From Ischnura elegans (lineage: Eukaryota > Arthropoda > Insecta > Odonata > Coenagrionidae): 64,000 nt of DNA. The DNA lies in contig NC_060251.1 in assembly GCF_921293095.1 (NCBI RefSeq), forward strand, positions 95,900,566 to 95,964,565, written 5' to 3'. Below are positions 21,151 to 31,319 of the stretch, one piece after another. The notes below the pieces were generated by a model that saw only the letters and a program-made list of their open reading frames with translations, made no database searches and was not told the DNA's origin. The first letter of the stretch is position 1. Each line of letters starts with the position of its first letter. A program made the position numbers and the translations under genes.

Positions 21151-21423
21151 CATAGGGGGATTTAGGTGGGGGGGGGGGGTACGGGGGCACGTGCCCACCC
21201 TCAGGTGCTTAAAAATAGAGAAGATTTTTAATACAGTTATCATTACATTCGTTTTTTTTGTACATTACGGAGCCGCAATCATTTTATTTAATATTAACAA
21301 GTTTCATATAAAAATATAGAGAATGTTTTTTGCAGTAATGGTTGTATTTTGTTTTTAATCTCAAAAATGAAAAGACCTGTCAAACCCTTTCGACCCTCAG
21401 AAAATTTTTTGGATCTACCCTTG
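21151..21423 (+). mobile_element. hAT-N4 element inside a tRNA-like arm
   Basis: Begins CATAGGGGGATTTAGG and ends TTGGATCTACCCTTG. The 8-bp duplication CAGGGGAA is perfect (21143-21150 and 21424-21431). The interior matches 14711-14983. The G-run is 10 bases long. Confidence 0.85.
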
Positions 21424-21518
21424 CAGGGGAATGTTTTTTAATGGCAATTAAAATGGATTTCACCACCATTCACGCGGGGGTGTAATATTACGCATCGCGT
21501 TTTGACGTTTTATCCCAG

Positions 21519-21786
21519 CAGTGGCGTAACTAGGAATATGCCTTGGGTGAGGATGGGATTGCCTGGGGTGGCAACCCCTCCCCCCCCCCTCAGGCAAAAT
21601 CTGGTATAGTTCTTGAAAAATGACAAGTCGTAGAATACATTTTATGTATACACTTCATACCATTTTGGCACTAAAAATTGAACCTTAAGCAGATGCAGTC
21701 AAAACTAGTTAATAGTTTTAAATATTTTTTTTCTCTAAGGCTTTGAGGGCGATCTATCCCCTCATCCCGCCATAGTTACGCCACTG
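21519..21786 (+). mobile_element. hAT-N1 element (268 bp)
   Basis: Termini CAGTGGCGTAACTAGG and ATAGTTACGCCACTG. Flanks TATCCCAG and CATCCCAG match at 7 of 8 positions. Uninterrupted reference copy of the family in this window. Noncoding. Confidence 0.85.
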
Positions 21787-21848
21787 CATCCCAGAAATAA
21801 TACGCTTCTCGAAAATCGCCGCGAATTTGAAGGGGTAGATACATACAT

Positions 21849-22114
21849 ATCGATGGCCAAGTTCTAACGACACGTATCTCAAAAATAGCAACTTTTCAGG
21901 AAAGCAAAGAAAACGATTAATTTTTTTTTTACTAGTCTACCTAAATTAAAAACCAAAAGTTCATAAAACTGAAAAAGAAGCATTCATTTGCAAACCAAGA
22001 GTTGTTTTTGCTTGTATTTTATTTTTTAAATGTCATTACACTTTGTTTAAGATACCTGTCTCAAACCGGCCAAATTTGAGATATTACGTGTTGTAAGAAC
22101 TTAGCCATCGATAT
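21849..22114. mobile_element. MITE with ~40-bp ATATCGATGGC inverted termini
   Basis: The left terminus ATCGATGGCCAAGTTCTAACG continues through ACACGTATCTCAAA. It is matched by the complement of the right end, ATCGATGGCTAAGTTCTTACA continuing through ACACGTAATATCTCAAA. No second copy in the window, no coding capacity, no clear duplication. The superfamily is not identified. Confidence 0.6.
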
Positions 22115-22119
22115 GGTTT

Positions 22120-22700
22120 TGTGTTGTCTTTAGGCGTCGCGTGCCTGCCACGGAACATCAAATACCCATCCACTGCCCTTCAATAATGAATTTTTGGCAT
22201 CCCCCTCCTCAATCTCCCTTGCGTGTTCCGAGGCACTGTCAACGTTGGCGGGTACATAATGTGACCCTATGGTGGGGAATTGTTTGGCCGGTCGGTGGTC
22301 ACTGCGCTTTGCTCCTCACCTTTGGCAGCGAGGCTTGCGGGGCGGAGGGGGTGTTTTAGGGGGACTATACTTGGGAGGGTTGGCCGCGTGATCAGGGATC
22401 GTGGTCAGCTGCCGTGGACTGCCTTTCAAATGGACCTCGGCGGGTTTATAGTTCGTGTCGGTGGGGAGAAGAGGTTTCCTTCCCCTGAATATCTCTAAAG
22501 TTGGCACCATCACTTTTCCCCCTCTCCGATAGTTCAAAGGGACCACATGGTAGAGACCGCAGTCCGTCCCGTAGAGTTATTAGTCAAGTACGAAATTGCA
22601 ATATTTCCTCTGAATTTGTTCTCTCACAACACGTTTCGTTGTTACTGAAACATTTTTCAAGTGGTAGTGAAGACTGCTTGGGTGCTCCACATGGTTATTC
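22120..22700. other. Unannotated GC-rich stretch
   Basis: Several overlapping frames on both strands (22141-22725) reflect high GC, and none has a recognisable domain. I see no repeat terminus. Confidence 0.35.
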
Positions 22701-22702
22701 CG

Positions 22703-24590
22703 TAGTTGCCGACGTTTCGGGCTGAGAGCTGTACTCCCTCAGGGAAAAATTTCTGCTGTGTAAGCCATTTGGAACTGTCCTCTCTCTGCTTTGTAACCAC
22801 TGATTTGTATGTGCTTTCGAACTGTTGTGGAATTGAAACACGGTACACAACAGGTCATGACGTCATAGCGTCCTACCATGTCATCAACTCATTTGTACAC
22901 CTTTCCAACCCATAAGAAACAGATTTTGAACTGCTATGGATTTCCTTTGAAAACTGCTATGGAACTAATTTTCAACCTTAAGAACTCATTTGGAATTAAC
23001 ATTGGAATTGATTTGTACCATTCGTTCATTCGTGTTGGAACTGATGTGTACTAGTCGGTCACCCGTTTTGGAACTCATTTGTACTCCATGCAAACTTCTT
23101 CTTAACAGTTCAAGATGGCGTGTTTAGTTCTCTCAAGGTTTATGGTAGTCTGTTTAGAAAATTTAGGCCAGACGAATATTGCGAATTGAAGTGCGGCAGT
23201 GCCATCCGTGCCATCATGTCGCAATAGTTCCATTGCTTTCCAACGCATTCGCCACCAGTGAAGGTCCTGCAAGTCATAGATCTTTCATATAATATATAAG
23301 TAGGATGTATAAAATATCTATGCTGCAAGCTTGACAACCTTGGAAAACGATACATTTTTTCGAAAGGTGGAGTGAGGGGTAAGTGGCTTTGGCGGTCAAG
23401 AAAGTCCTTATCGAGAGCTTTACTCCGTCTTACGTGGTTGACGTGGATCATTCAGGGTCCATTTCTGAGTTAAATGCCTTCGTTTCTGGATAATTTTTCT
23501 TGAAAACCGTCATGTTAAATATAAAAAAAAATCCGATGGAAAATGCGCAAAAAGGCCTTTCCAGGTAACTGAACTTGTCTACCGCGACATTGAAACATAT
23601 TTTCGAAGGAGGGATTAATTTTTGGCGAAAAAAAGTCTTAAAATACGGAACAAAAGATGGACATAAACCATTTCCTGGGGATCGGGAAGACAATAAATCG
23701 ACCGGTATGTTTTCTGTATATATTAATCAATGAAAAATACTATTTTTCCGAAAATATTAAAGAACGAAAGCAATGAAATAAATTGTTGCAAAAATGCCGT
23801 AAAAGTCTATATTTATATGCGAAATATATTTGAAAGCATAGACATTGATGTTTTTACAATGATATCCTAATTGGAAACGCCATTATTAACGACACTTAAG
23901 ACCCAAAAATACGATTTATAAGCAACAAGGAAAAGAGAATAATTATTATTTAAACCCATTCGAGTGAATATTTTGGAGTTAAGTTTCTATTAACATACTT
24001 ACGATTATTTCTTAAACCGCATATATGCATTTCTCATGCACATATTAAAAAATTTTCGTTTCCTCGAGCAAACGTATCCGACTGAAGTTGGCCATGCTAT
24101 GCCCAGTATGCCGGCGCGTAGAAGACAGTTCCAAAACAAATGATGATGTCTATACATCGCATGGAGTCGTTCAACAGGAATTGTAAAAGTATGGAAAGCA
24201 GTTACATATGAATCTTCTCAGTACACAGCAGTTACACATGAATCTTCTCTGTACACAGCAGTCACAATACGAATGATGACGTCTGGAAACCCGGTAGAAT
24301 CGTTCAAAAGGAGTTCTAAATGTGTAGAAAGCAGTTCCACACGAACACACTCTGTACAAAGGAGTTCGAAAGGGGATTGCAAATGAATTACAAATTTCTT
24401 CATATTTCCAATTTTAGGTACAAATGAGTGGAAATGAGTCCGCAGCAGTTCCATTACAGATTTTTGGTTTTCAAAAGAGTTAAAAAGCAATTGGAAAGCA
24501 AACATTTTTCCTTGAGCCATCATCAGGGCTGATCTTTTCACGTGATGACCGCGCCGAAAGCTCGAATATTCCGCTGTACCGGTGAACATT
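22703..24590. mobile_element. Foldback element with reiterated GGAACT/TTTGTAC arms
   Basis: The outer ends are inverted: CCGACGTTTCGG with GGGAAAAATTTCTGCT on the left, and the complement of the right end with CGAGCTTTCGG and AGGAAAAATGTTTGCT. Each arm (22755-23115 and 24125-24510) repeats GGAACT...TTTGTAC words every 25-60 bp, in opposite orientation in the two arms. A ~30-bp tandem (AGCAGTTACAYATGAATCTT) sits at 24200-24260. The middle, about 1 kb, has two minus-strand frames (23140-23451, 23448-23693) without a recognisable domain. The left end (complement CCCTGAGGGAG...CCCGAAACGTCGG) also resembles a Penelope terminal repeat. Confidence 0.6.
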
Positions 24591-24736
24591 AGATCACCCC
24601 AACCAGCCAGTTTACAATTAGCAATTTAAAGAATAGCGCAAGTGTATCGTTGCTGGTGTATAGTTTTGCTTGTGTGAAGTAGAAACTTAAAACAAGAATT
24701 TTTTTTAACATAATGCAATATAGCTCAGACAGCCGT

Positions 24737-24952
24737 TTGCAGAGGCGTAACTATTGAAATAAGCTTTGGGGGAGGAATAAGGGAGCTTTGAGGGGGGGAT
24801 TAGGATGGTTAGCGGGGGCTCCCCCCCCCCCCAGAAAACGGGGAGTTCAAGAAAAATTTTGAAAAATAACATGCCTGAAAATGCATTTTACATCATTTTG
24901 GCTCTAAAAATTGAACTTTAAGCAGATGCAGTTATTATATATCAAATCCAGA
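24737..24952 (+). mobile_element. hAT-N1 element, 3'-truncated
   Basis: It starts CAGAGGCGTAACTATTG and matches hAT-N1 through AAGCAGATGCAGTTATTATA. The match ends where the hAT-N10-like copy begins, so the right part was lost or displaced. Confidence 0.65.
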
Positions 24953-24954
24953 CG

Positions 24955-25561
24955 GGGCCCTCCTTACTGGCTAGTGAAGAGGGCCGGGGTACCCAATTTC
25001 CCCGGATAATTTTTGGATATTGGAAGCCCGAAAATGTATTTTGACGCTATTTTGGCTCTAAAAAACCACATATGTATAAGTTAAAAAAACAGCATTTGCT
25101 TTTTTTATTAACTTATATTAATTTACTAATTAATTTCGTAAGAAAAAATATTTTGAGGGGTGAGAAGTTCTTACATAGATTATAAAACCTAATAATGCAT
25201 TATGGTTCTAGTATATTTTTAGAGAATTTGCTCCTTGAAACTACAAAGAAATCTAAGAAATGACTCTAAAATAACCTTTTTATATAACCCTTTCAAAATG
25301 GCATTAGGTTCTCTTTATTCTTCTGACACCTTTATTGCATTTTTTATGCATTATATTTTTACACTGATAATGCTGAATATACAGGAAGTAATGAAAAGGA
25401 AGAATTTTATAACAGCAAAAAAAATTTGGTTCCAGTAATTGCGTCATTTTTATCTCACCTTTCAAATACGTTCCATGATAGATGTGAGCGTTGTGAGGGC
25501 CCCTTAAGCTCGGGGGCCTCGGCGATCCACGACTAGCCGACCTGGCCAAACCGCCCCTGGC
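24955..25561 (-). mobile_element. hAT-N10-like repeat, inverted copy
   Basis: On the minus strand it begins CAGGGGCGGTTTGGCC and runs through AGGTCGGCTAGTCGTGGATCG, the inverse of 20045-20675. The open frame at 25304-25753 lies largely inside it and is not a gene. Confidence 0.6.
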
Positions 25562-25629
25562 ATCTTGAATGGATCGCAAAGGTTTAACATCTAGGACCAT
25601 AAGGGCCGATAAAATTGCCATGAGAAATT

Positions 25630-25773
25630 TGGAAATTGCATAGCGTAGTGGTCTGTGCAGTGGCCTGGAAAGCATAAGTTCCGCGGCTCGATTCACGGTG
25701 CAGGGGAATTTGTTTCTCGTGGCAATTCCTGTGAAGTCCTCTAGCGTGTCCAAAGTGCGGCAATTACATAGTC
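25630..25773 (+). repeat. Single tRNA-like arm, plus orientation
   Basis: GCGTAGTGGTCTGTGCAGTGG and GGCTCGATTCACGGTGCAGG are A- and B-box-like segments of the inverted-arm family. CGTGGCAATTCCTGTGAAGTCC is the outer part shared with 6560-6600. hAT-N2 has inserted just downstream. Confidence 0.55.
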
Positions 25774-25781
25774 CCTGTAAT

Positions 25782-26086
25782 CAGTGGCGCAGCGAGGGGG
25801 GTGTTTTGGGGGATATAAACCCCCCCAAATCTCAGGGAAATGTTAAGTTTAATCCATTTTACTTAATTGGATTGATATTACTCATAGAATAGTGTAAGGA
25901 TTAATAAAGTATCCCTCAGAAAGCCGTAAAACTCACCATTTTGAACCATTTATCTTAAAATTCCGCAATTATAAATCTCGCACCTACCTCTTATCTTGGT
26001 GGGTATGCCATACCCCCACACACCCCGGTATTAGTTGCACTGTAACCCCCTCCCCCCCCCAGCCTTAATTCCTAGCTGCCCCCCTG
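25782..26086 (+). mobile_element. hAT-N2 element (305 bp)
   Basis: Begins CAGTGGCGCAGCGAGG and ends CTAGCTGCCCCCCTG. The 8-bp duplication CCTGTAAT is perfect (25774-25781 and 26087-26094). Other copies are at 32103, 49111 and 52310, with inverted fragments at 6743 and 57066. Noncoding. Confidence 0.9.
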
Positions 26087-26094
26087 CCTGTAAT

Positions 26095-26376
26095 TTACTG
26101 GTTTTACAGGAGATCTGCTTCCATCACATTCCAACTCACTTCCAATTGTGCCAAAAAAATAACCCATACCAAAGAATCCTAGTGAGTCCACTGTGCAGCC
26201 ATTAAAAATCGCCTAGATATCCCGGTTCTCCAAAATTACATTTTGACTGGAATTGAACACGATAATTACAACAGAGAATTCTCCAGTTGGCCCTCAGATG
26301 TGTCATCACCCACCGCGCATTTAAATGGATTCATAAAGTCACAACTCCTATTGCTGAAAGCCTCAGTGATCCGAAT
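26095..26376. repeat. Body of a larger repeat, also present near 6640
   Basis: TTTACAGGAGATCTGCTTCCATC resembles TTTTCCTGAGATTCTGCTTCCATT at 6648. In both places it lies between a tRNA-like arm and the CTCAGTGATCCGA segment, so the order is conserved. It is noncoding, with no defined ends. Confidence 0.4.
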
Positions 26377-27033
26377 AGGATGGTTTCCTTCATCAAAGAA
26401 AACGAAAGGCATTGATTGCGATTCGTTACCCACCTTTAGTGTATTCATAATACATATACAAATTATTTGGTTTTAGAAATCCCAGTTTAGACGAATGGTA
26501 ATGGTCAATTTTAACCGCATTTGTAAAAGGCCAGATTGGCGCCCATGCGATGCCACTCCACGTGACGTCACAGGGACGTAGTTTCTATACGAGTAGATAG
26601 GAGTTTTACATCGTCTGAGATTACCGATACCTGCATGAGCTCAGGGAAACATCTCTTAATAATCACCAATTAAAACTGCCTATGGTCGGAAAGTTTCCTG
26701 CGTTTGATAGGGTATTAATAATCCTTTTTTAATCCAAGCGCTACCTGCAAGCAGGGTACTCTGCAACCTACTAGCAGCCTGCATCTCAGCGGCGCATATA
26801 TTCTCGCCCCAAGGTCACCTCACTCGCCGGCAGCGGGAACAAGAATGACGTCACACGGGCTTTTCCCATCATTCATACTTAGCCGTCGCGTTTTCGCGCG
26901 CTTGAAAATTTTCACTTTTCATTTAATCGCGAAAAATATATATCGCCATTTAAAAGTCTTAAAGCGTGTAATGCGTACTCCAGGAGAAATAATCTTTTGA
27001 TGTAGGCAATAAAAAATAATAGGAAACCACCCT
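26377..27033 (+). mobile_element. MITE-AT copy 2, with empty-site partner at 28566
   Basis: Ends are AGGATGGTTTCC and GGAAACCACCCT, with AT on both sides. The duplicated segment after the assembly gap has CAGTGATCCGAATTACAC where this copy has CAGTGATCCGAAT, then the element, then ATTACAC. Comparing the two gives an insertion of the element plus one AT. Confidence 0.9.
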
Positions 27034-28045
27034 ATTACACGAAGTAATAATCTATTTTTAGGGTTGCTAACCGAATTAATATGTGTGATAATGTGATACA
27101 TCAAATTCATTACTTTTCAGCGCTATTTTTGCTATTTAAAATATTATGTTTTCTAAACAATGGGAATAAATGTAACGCTGTGCACTCCCTTTGATTTCCA
27201 GGTTGTTATCCAGTCCTAAATTCTAGCATTTTTGACTAACTATTCTCATGGGGTGGAGCAGTTTAACTATTAGGACAGTGCATTAGTGGAAAACGGTCTC
27301 TTTAGTATCTAAGGGTACATAGGCCGATATAAGGGGATGGCACAAGGGCACTTTCCTCCCCCAGAAGCTTAAATAACACACAAGATTTTCAATACGGTTA
27401 CCTTCGTTCTGTTTTGTGTATTTCAAAGCCTCAATCATTTAATGTCATATTAATATTTGTCATGTTAAAATAAAGAGAATATTTTCTTTCAGTAATTATT
27501 GTATGCTGTTTTTAATGTCAAATATGAGAAGACCGTTTGCCTGTTAGACTGGTGTGCCCCCAAAAAAATCCTAGATATGCCCTTGCACATAGCAATAAGC
27601 TATTGTTAGGGTTCTTACCCAAATTAATGAATGCAATGATGTGATCTATAAATTCATAATTTTTTAGTGCTATTCCTAGCAGAGTAAAATATAGTATTTC
27701 AAATATTGGGAATAAATGTAACGCAGTGCACTCACTTTGATTTCCAGTCCTAAATACTATGTAGCATTTTTGGCTACCACTTGCGGTAGAAATTATTGAC
27801 CACTGAAATAGTTACATACACGCAGATGAGTATCCATTAAAGTAGGGGGGCAGTTCAACAATTAGAACAGTACTTCAGGGGAAAACAGTAACTGCAGTGA
27901 GGACATTTGTCAGGAAGAGAATTGCATTTGCATGAACATGAAAGAGTAGATGATAGGACTGTCATGTACTATGATTAGTGATACGCAGTGGTGTAGCCAG
28001 GGGGTGGGTCCAGGGGTCCGGATTCCCCCCCCCCTCCCAGTTTAT
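27034..28045 (+). repeat. Tandem segment A of an imperfect duplication
   Basis: This stretch matches 28566-29585 in the same order and orientation at an offset of about 1.53-1.54 kb. Landmarks are CTATTTTTAGGGTTGCTAACC, ATGGGAATAAATGTAACGC, GACTAACTATTCT and GATTAGTGATACGCAGTGG. It contains an hAT-N4-like element (27317-27595) and the start of hAT-N3 (27986). The plus and minus frames that run into the gap are artefacts of the N run. Confidence 0.8.
27317..27595 (+). mobile_element. hAT-N4-like element in segment A
   Basis: CATAGGCCGATATAAGG to CTAGATATGCCCTTG, with the hAT-N4 interior (GGTTACCTTCGTTC, CAAATATGAGAAGACCG). Present at the same position in both tandem segments, so it predates the duplication. 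Confidence 0.65.
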
Positions 28046-28545
28046 NNNNNNNNNNNNNNNNNNNNNNNNNNNNNNNNNNNNNNNNNNNNNNNNNNNNNNN
28101 NNNNNNNNNNNNNNNNNNNNNNNNNNNNNNNNNNNNNNNNNNNNNNNNNNNNNNNNNNNNNNNNNNNNNNNNNNNNNNNNNNNNNNNNNNNNNNNNNNNN
28201 NNNNNNNNNNNNNNNNNNNNNNNNNNNNNNNNNNNNNNNNNNNNNNNNNNNNNNNNNNNNNNNNNNNNNNNNNNNNNNNNNNNNNNNNNNNNNNNNNNNN
28301 NNNNNNNNNNNNNNNNNNNNNNNNNNNNNNNNNNNNNNNNNNNNNNNNNNNNNNNNNNNNNNNNNNNNNNNNNNNNNNNNNNNNNNNNNNNNNNNNNNNN
28401 NNNNNNNNNNNNNNNNNNNNNNNNNNNNNNNNNNNNNNNNNNNNNNNNNNNNNNNNNNNNNNNNNNNNNNNNNNNNNNNNNNNNNNNNNNNNNNNNNNNN
28501 NNNNNNNNNNNNNNNNNNNNNNNNNNNNNNNNNNNNNNNNNNNNN
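28046..28545. other. Assembly gap of 500 N
   Basis: Exactly 500 undetermined bases, a round number that suggests a placeholder. It lies between the two tandem segments, where assembly would be expected to fail, so the true spacing and copy number are unknown. Confidence 0.95.
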
Positions 28546-29525
28546 TGAAACTCTCAGTGATCCGAATTACACGGAGTAATAAGCTATTTTTAGGGTTGCT
28601 AACCGAATTAATATTTGTGATAATGTGATACATCAAATTAATTACTCTTCAGTGCTATTCTTTGCAATTTAAAATATTGTATTCTAAATAATGGGAATAA
28701 ATGTAACGCTGTGCACTCCCTTTGATTTCCATGTTATCCAGTCCTATATTCTAGCATTTTTGACTAACTATTCTTATGGGGTGGAGCAGTTCAACTATTA
28801 GGACAGTGCATTAGAGGAAAACAGTCTCTTTAGTAAGGGTACATAGGCCGGTATAAGGGGATGGCACAAGGGCACTTTCCTCACTCAGACGCTTAAATAA
28901 CACACAAGATTTTTAATACGGTTACGTTCGTTTTGCTTTGTGTATTTCAAAGCCTCAACCATTAATGTCATATTAATATTTTTCATGTTAAAATAAAGAT
29001 AATATTTTCGCTCAGTAATTATTATATGTTTTTTTCAATCTCAAATATGAGAAGACCGTTTGCCTGTAAGACTTGTGTGCCCCCCAAAAAAAATCCTAGA
29101 TATGCCCTTCCACATAGCAATAAGCTATTGTTAGGGTTCTTATCCAAATTAATTTTTGCAATGATATGATATATCAAATTCATAACTTTTTAGTGCTATT
29201 CCTAGCAAAGTAAAATATAGTATTTTAAATATTGGGAATAAATGTAACGCAGTGCACTCACTTTGATTTCCAGGATGTTATTCAGTCCTAAATACTATGT
29301 AGCATTTTTGGCTACCACTTGTGGTAGAAATTATTGACCACTGAAATAGTTACATACAAGCAGATGAGTATGCATTAGAGTAGGGGGGCAGTTCAACTAT
29401 TAGAACAGTACTTTAGGGGAAAACAGTAACTGCAGTGAGGACATTTGTCAGGAAGAGAATTGCATTTATGCATGAACATGAAAGAATAAATGATCGGACT
29501 GTCATGTACGATGATTAGTGATACG
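28546..29525 (+). repeat. Tandem segment B, lacking MITE-AT
   Basis: Matches segment A with many small differences and indels, so the duplication is not recent. It starts in the gap with CTCAGTGATCCGAATTACACG, which is the uninterrupted target of MITE-AT copy 2. Confidence 0.8.
28842..29110 (+). mobile_element. hAT-N4-like element in segment B
   Basis: Counterpart of 27317-27595, ending CTAGATATGCCCTTC. The terminal change and the interior differences show independent decay after the duplication. Confidence 0.65.
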
Positions 29526-29781
29526 CAGTGGTATAGCCAGGGGGTGGGTCCGGACACCCCCCCAAAATATACAAACACAATTATTTTCCTTCATAAAAGA
29601 AAACAAAATATTGAAAAATCATGAATTTACAAAATATTTCTTTAATAAATGAAGTTTTTTCGATTATGAAAAGTGTTAAAATTAGTTAAAAACCCATTAC
29701 TTAGTACCCTGTTTTTCAAAAATTCCCCCCCCCCCCTGGTTTTGGACCACCCCTGAACGGAATTCCTGGCTACGCTACTTG
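29526..29781 (-). mobile_element. hAT-N3 element, inverted copy
   Basis: Begins CAGTGGTATAGCCAGG and ends GGCTACGCTACTTG, with the interior the inverse of 7804-8069. Flanks GTGATACG and GTGACATA match at 5 of 8 positions. The same left flank at 27978-27985 shows that it was part of the tandem duplication. Confidence 0.75.
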
Positions 29782-29789
29782 GTGACATA

Positions 29790-29976
29790 TGTAAATCGCA
29801 TATGCAATAAATGCAATATTGATGCGATACACTTGAAAAAATGCAACATAGGCTAAACGATAGGACTTTTATGATATTTCAACAGCAAATTTGACTTTTG
29901 ATGGCAAAATTCAAAAATTTAGAGCCCAGCCCGCCTCCGGCTGCGCCACTGGACGTTGGGCCTTACTGCTTCATAG
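29790..29976. other. Short spacer with a hAT-like terminus
   Basis: CCGGCTGCGCCACTGG at 29938-29953 is an inverted CAGTGGCGCAG terminus. No matching left end could be placed. Confidence 0.35.
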
Positions 29977-30245
29977 ATGGGTTACATGTATTTTCATCGG
30001 CTGCTACTAGAGAGTTTGAGGGAGAATCCTGGTAGCTTCTGCGATGTTAAGCAAATATTTCATCCCATCTGCATAGAGAAAACTGAGTTTGGTAATGCTG
30101 TACTCCGCATAATCTGGACACCAGTTAGTATCGTGGATGCAGAGAGGTTTTTCAGCCAGTACAATCTAGTTGTGACTGACAGACGCAACCCGTTGAAGGA
30201 AGAAAGTTTTGAAACTTGGTGAATGTTGATGTTCAACTAATGTAG
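29977..30245 (+). pseudogene. hAT transposase C-terminal dimerisation fragment
   Basis: The 81-residue frame ends TPVSIVDAERFFSQYNLVV and TDRRNPLKEESFETW, followed after a stop by MLMFN. This is the hATC dimerisation segment of hAT transposases, where P.SS.D.ER.FS.Y and TDRR..L.EEN are typical. The DDE catalytic core, BED zinc finger and N-terminus are absent. It might be the only remaining coding trace of the family that mobilised the many hAT-N elements, but I cannot show which one it served. Confidence 0.75.
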
Positions 30246-30249
30246 ATTA

Positions 30250-30565
30250 TATTCAGGCTACTAATATCATGTTTAATTGTTCACTTTATATCTTATTCCA
30301 AAATTTACTAATGTCATAGCCCATAATTATTAAAAATTCCGTATTTTTTCAAATAACTGTGCTATATTATGAAAATAAAGAAAAAAATTGATGCTACAAA
30401 CTGCTATCCACTGCTATTAAAAAATTAAAGTGCTATTTTCACGTATCTCTAACAATGATTGTTATGTGAAGACATACATATATTGGAAGGCTACTATAAA
30501 CTCCCACCAAGTAATGGTTGACATTGCTGCCAATTTTTCGGGAACCGAGTGAGCTCCCACCTTCA
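30250..30565. other. No recognisable feature
   Basis: AT-rich sequence downstream of the hAT fragment. No terminal repeat found. Confidence 0.35.
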
Positions 30566-30569
30566 GGGC

Positions 30570-30795
30570 TAAGTAAAGAAGTATAAAGGCAGTGAAGAGT
30601 GATACTTGGAGAGTAGCCCTTTACAGTATGGAAACGTGGGTACTTAGGAAGGAGGACAAGATCAGACAGGAGGTGTTTGAGATGTGGATAAGAATGGAGA
30701 AGGTGAAGTGGGTGGAGAGGAACAATTAAGAGATGGCCCTTGTGGGCAAAGAGAGGAATCTTCTAAAGGAGATATATATAGGTGGCGGAGGGTCT
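30570..30795 (+). pseudogene. RTE-like LINE polyprotein C-terminal fragment
   Basis: The plus strand reads METWVLRKEDKIRQEVFEMW and then IRMEKVKWVERNN, resembling the segment YGSETWTLRKED..RLEAFEMW..RRMLKISW that follows the reverse transcriptase in several LINE clades. Similar text occurs at 56930-57060 (RLEAFQICKWRRMEKVKWMER). One stop follows ERNN. No catalytic motif remains. Confidence 0.6.
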
Positions 30796-30799
30796 ATAT

Positions 30800-31319
30800 C
30801 AGTGGTTCCCAAAGTGGGCGCTACCGCCCCGTGGGGGGCGTTGCTGTAGTCTATGGGGGCGAAAAGTGCCAAGGGGGCGGCAGGGGGGTGCCGGAGGGTC
30901 CTGACAATGTGACAAATGCGAAGGTTCCGTAACCTTCCTTTTGTCTTCGTTTTCAAGCTTCGCTTCTAAAGTTTACTTTGTTTCCCGCATATGAAAATAA
31001 TTTAAACCATGTCTTTTCTTACATTTTAAAGTAAGAACTGATGAAAATTATTTCCAAGCCTTTCTTGCACAAGGGGAATGTTTGAAAGGGTTTATTTTCA
31101 TTTGGTCTATCGTTGGTACAACTTCACGACACAGAGAACTAAATTATTTATTAGTCATTCAATTAGACATTGTTTTTAATTTAATTATTACAATTTTCCT
31201 CATTTGGTTAATTAGTATATGATTCTCATAATTATTTTAAAGATACGGATTAGGGGGGCGTTGAGTATAGGTTTATGGATCCAAGGGGGCGGTGGCTGGA
31301 AAAAGTTTGTGAAACACTG
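30800..31319. mobile_element. hAT-N8 element (520 bp)
   Basis: Starts CAGTGGTTCCCAAAGTGGGCG and ends GTTTGTGAAACACTG. Flanks GTCTATAT (30792-30799) and GTCTAGAT (31320-31327) match at 7 of 8 positions. CAGTGGTTCCCAA is a common hAT terminus. Both subterminal regions carry GGGGGCG runs (30835-30885, 31252-31292). Noncoding. Confidence 0.85.

Noticed and set aside
22141..22725. Several plus- and minus-strand frames in GC-rich sequence
   Set aside because: No domain, no consistent frame and no repeat support. Could be a decayed element but cannot be shown.
24200..24260. Short direct repeats resembling a CRISPR array
   Set aside because: Units are adjacent without unique spacers, are imperfect and form part of foldback arms in a eukaryotic context.
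24218..24589. A 123-codon minus-strand frame with repeated ELLxT words
   Set aside because: It coincides with the arm of the foldback element, and the protein repeat is only the translation of the DNA repeat.
25304..25753. A 149-codon minus-strand frame
   Set aside because: It runs across the hAT-N10-like copy and a tRNA-like arm, which are separate repeats.
27950..28636. Three long frames of 209-224 codons across 27950-28636
   Set aside because: They exist only because the 500 N carry no stop codons. The real sequence at their ends is repeat DNA.
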